Positions 32,075-33,802 of a stretch of DNA of 33,802 bases are shown here, piece after piece (within the stretch, counting starts at the first letter, position 1; each line of letters begins with the position of its first letter). A program made the translations under genes and the position numbers. The stretch is taken from NCBI GenBank assembly GCA_903902345.1, contig CAIUUR010000367.1, forward strand, positions 1 through 33,802, given 5' to 3'. The notes beneath the pieces were generated by a model. The model did not search any database and had not been told where the DNA came from. It saw only the letters and a list, made by a program, of their open reading frames with translations. This DNA comes from an uncultured Geobacteraceae bacterium (lineage in GTDB: Bacteria > Desulfobacterota > Desulfuromonadia > Geobacterales > CAIOGM01).

Positions 32075-32719
32075 ATGTGGAATACTCTTCGAAACATACG
32101 TGCCAAATTGCTGAATAAAAGAGCGCTTACAAAAGTAAAGAGAGACATCGAATCAATAGAAGATGTCGAGTTTTGTATAATATCCAGCAATTGTATCGGC
32201 AGTAAAATATATCAGATGCTCAATCTGACCTATAATACGCCCACCGTAGGTCTGTTTTTATATGCGCCTTGTTTCGTCAAATTTGCGTCGGATTTGGCGC
32301 TGTACTTAGGGAAAGAACTTGTTTTTTCGGAACATTCTCTTTATCCGGAAGGTGATGGCAACAGGGCGAATAACGGTAATTATCCATTGGGACGTCTTGG
32401 CGATATTGAAATCCATTTCCTGCATTACAAGGACCAAAAAACAGCCAAACAGACATGGAATTCATTGTGTTCACGTGTAGATTATGACCGTTTATTTTTC
32501 ATATTTACCGATAGAGACCTTTGCACGCCGTCATTACTAGAATCGTTTGATAACATTCCCCACAAATACAAAGTCTGCTTTACGGCTAAAAAATATGATT
32601 TCAAGTCATGTGTGCAGATCGAAAAATATTGTGGACAGGAATACATCGGTGATATTTATACCGAATATGGGAATTTTTATAAAAATTTCAGTTTTTCCAA
32701 GTGGTTGGATAAAAAATGA
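32075..32719 (+). CDS. DUF1919-like protein in an AT-rich patch
   Basis: A 214-residue protein reminiscent of DUF1919 (found in exopolysaccharide and capsule gene clusters): CIISSNCIGSKIYQMLNLTY, a VGLFLYAPCFVKFASDL block, PLGRLGDIEIHFLHYKD, then LFFIFTDRDLCTP and a C-terminal Lys/Tyr/Phe-rich end. Its codons favour A and T in the third position, unlike all genes to the left, which points to recent transfer. GAAGG lies just before the ATG. It may be a glycan-processing enzyme, but the catalytic role is unproven. Confidence 0.78.
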   Translation: MWNTLRNIRAKLLNKRALTKVKRDIESIEDVEFCIISSNCIGSKIYQMLNLTYNTPTVGLFLYAPCFVKFASDLALYLGKELVFSEHSLYPEGDGNRANNGNYPLGRLGDIEIHFLHYKDQKTAKQTWNSLCSRVDYDRLFFIFTDRDLCTPSLLESFDNIPHKYKVCFTAKKYDFKSCVQIEKYCGQEYIGDIYTEYGNFYKNFSFSKWLDKK

Positions 32720-32769
32720 TTCTTTGCTTGCTGATGTCCGCCTGCAGATTGTACCCACGGAGTTGCCTG

Positions 32770-32855
32770 ACCCCAACGGGTTATCATCGGTGACGGAGAT
32801 CAAAGGCGGCGAAGCAAAGAGGGCGAAGCAGATGAAACTTGCTTCGCCACTACGA
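32770..32855. repeat. Left copy of a direct repeat flanking the Rpn-like gene
   Basis: ACCCCAAC, then GTTATCATCG, and at 32821-32848 a 28-base block with a 9-bp hairpin (GGCGAAGCA/TGCTTCGCC), ending TACGA. The same features, in the same order and spacing, occur at 33625-33711, with the middle part diverged. Confidence 0.75.
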
Positions 32856-32871
32856 CACACATCTAAACCCG

Positions 32872-32902
32872 CTCTATGTTCTATGATCTATGTTCAAGGT
32901 TC
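32872..32902. repeat. Degenerate heptad array (type H)
   Basis: Period-7 units CTCTATG, TTCTATG, ATCTATG, TTCAAGG, ending in TTC: a drifted GTTC-type tandem heptad array lying between the DUF1919-like gene and the Rpn-like gene. Confidence 0.5.
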
Positions 32903-32922
32903 TTTAAACCTTTCACTGCCTT

Positions 32923-33642
32923 TCAATTATCCGCCGTTTCGTGTTCCTTCAACCATTGTTCCAACTCATCGCGGCGCGTGAATTCAAGCAAGGCATCGCC
33001 CAGTTCTTCCAGGCGCGGCTGACTCAACACATGAATGGCGTTCACCACGGGACGGGGAAGTTCTCCCAACTTGCGGTTAAGTAAACGAATAACAAGAGTC
33101 GCTTCACCCTGCCGTATCCCCTGTTGCATTCCCTGTTGCATTCCCTGTGCAATGCCTTTTTCCATCCATGATGTTACTATTTCCATAATCGTCTCCCTTG
33201 TTTTTTGCGGTGTCGATTCGAGTTCACGCTTAAAAAGTTCATTTTCCGCTTCCGTAAGGCGCAGGTAAATGTCTACAAATCCGGATATCATACGCAGCCG
33301 TGCCGGGTCAAGACGCAGAGTGGCCAGCAGCCGCAGACATTCAAGCTTTACTCTGGCGCGGTCTTCCGGCGCTATCCGCATCTTGGACATCAACGCCGCA
33401 GCAATCGGATTCCGTTTGTCCAGGAAATCTCGCCAGTTTAAACGATTAAGCTGTATTGCCCGATAGGAAAAATTCAAGACCACACGGTCAGGAAAAGTTA
33501 CAGTATGGTTCTCTTCAGCTGGCGTCAAGGGTGTTTCATATGAAAAAACGGCCACGGGATACACGGGTATATTGAATTTATCATAGAGCCGCATAAAATA
33601 GTAGTAGGTTGGGGTGAGGCACGAACCCCAACTCGTTATCAT
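32923..33642 (-). pseudogene. 5'-truncated Rpn-family/PD-(D/E)XK transposase-like gene with DUF4351-type C-terminus
   Basis: The 239-codon frame matches the middle and end of Rpn/PDDEXK transposase-like proteins: VYPVAVFSYETPLTP, IQLNRLNWRDFL, NPIAAALMSKM, then a Gln/Gly-rich linker (GMQQGMQQGIRQGE) and a DUF4351-like end (LLNRKLGELPRPVVNAI). The N-terminal nuclease core (the Asp and Glu-x-Lys residues) is missing. The first 15 or so residues (MITSWGSCLTPTYYY) are encoded by the K-type palindrome at 33604-33632, which cuts the gene. It lies between two direct repeats of about 86 bases. Probably non-functional as a nuclease. Confidence 0.8.
33604..33632. repeat. REP-like palindromic repeat (type K2)
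   Basis: GTAGGTTGGGG and CACGAACCCCAAC surround a short spacer; GTTGGGGT at 33608-33615 pairs with ACCCCAAC at 33625-33632. It is the second copy of the motif at 8465-8500 and marks the break point in the Rpn-like gene. Confidence 0.75.
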
Positions 33643-33711
33643 CGATGTTCAACAATCACGCAGAGCACAGTAAAAAGGGCGAAGCAGATGAAACTTGCTT
33701 CGCCCCTACGA
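33625..33711. repeat. Right copy of the direct repeat flanking the Rpn-like gene
   Basis: ACCCCAAC, GTTATCATCG and the 28-base hairpin block at 33677-33704 (identical to 32821-32848), ending TACGA. The length is 87 bases against 86 on the left. It partly overlaps the K2 palindrome. Confidence 0.75.
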
Positions 33712-33721
33712 AAATCCCTTC

Positions 33722-33802
33722 CCCTTCGACAAGCTCAGGGACCACCCTTCGACAAGCTCAGGGACCACCCTTCGACAAGCTCAGGGACCACCCTTCGACA
33801 AG
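33722..33802. repeat. 23-bp tandem repeat at the right edge
   Basis: Units starting CCCTTCGACAAGCTCAGGG begin at 33722, 33745, 33768 and 33791, exactly 23 bases apart; the last is cut by the window end. CCCT/AGGG at the unit ends can pair. There are no variable spacers, so this is not a CRISPR array. Confidence 0.85.

Noticed and set aside
33722-33802. CRISPR array
   Set aside because: The 23-bp units are contiguous with no variable spacers, and no cas genes are present.

Overview
The window looks like chromosomal DNA of an anaerobic, GC-rich Gram-negative bacterium of the Geobacter/Desulfuromonas type (Desulfobacterota). This is inferred from the gene set: a FlxABCD-HdrABC electron-transfer operon, a small CxxCH diheme cytochrome, LpxC (lipid A synthesis), an NtrC-type regulator with its kinase, an exosortase/TPR pair, and intergenic spacers full of short inverted repeats. 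No rRNA, tRNA or CRISPR array was seen.

Layout. Positions 190-8034 (minus strand) carry hdrC-hdrB-hdrA-flxD-flxC-flxB-flxA, a complete seven-gene NADH dehydrogenase/heterodisulfide-reductase-like operon. Positions 8465-9240 hold hairpins and an Hsp20 gene. From 9.4 to 16.3 kb lie an ABC exporter and NUDIX hydrolase pair (plus), lpxC (minus), and a plus-strand run of a spermidine-synthase-like protein, a CvfB-like S1 protein, a diheme cytochrome, a methyltransferase and a DTW-domain tRNA-modification enzyme. From 16.5 to 19.7 kb are an exosortase-EpsI fusion and a membrane-anchored TPR protein (minus). From 19.8 to 22 kb is a decayed type I restriction locus (hsdR in pieces, an intact RhuM-Fic gene, a stub of hsdS). 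From 22 to 28.6 kb, all on the minus strand, are a histidine kinase, a sigma-54 response regulator, slyX, an SDR protein, an outer-membrane-like protein, a DUF3467-like protein, a YajD HNH protein and a large uncharacterised protein. From 28.8 to 32 kb (plus) are uvsE, a CBS-domain protein and fetAB. From 32 kb to the end the DNA is first AT-rich (a DUF1919-like gene) and then repeat-rich around a truncated Rpn-type nuclease gene.

How the genes work together. The first operon should oxidise NADH through FlxA and pass electrons through the iron-sulfur subunits FlxB, FlxC and FlxD to the bifurcating flavoprotein HdrA and the disulfide-reducing HdrBC, linking NADH to ferredoxin and a thiol/disulfide carrier. 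The kinase and regulator form a two-component system; CBS-FetA-FetB looks like a metal (iron) export module.

Most striking observation. All six gene junctions of the flx-hdr operon contain an inverted-repeat element built from 7-base cores. At four of them (CACGAAG-type) the element nearly fills the junction: one arm lies 4-12 bases after a stop codon, or inside the end of the preceding gene, and the other arm abuts the Shine-Dalgarno sequence of the next gene. One of these elements contains a frameshifted GxxExxY (PD-(D/E)XK-type) gene. Related elements with other core sequences lie at 9.3, 13.4, 14.5 and 29.8 kb, and tandem heptad arrays at 25.0 and 32.9 kb. At least two proteins (FlxB, UvsE) have C-terminal tails encoded by the repeat.
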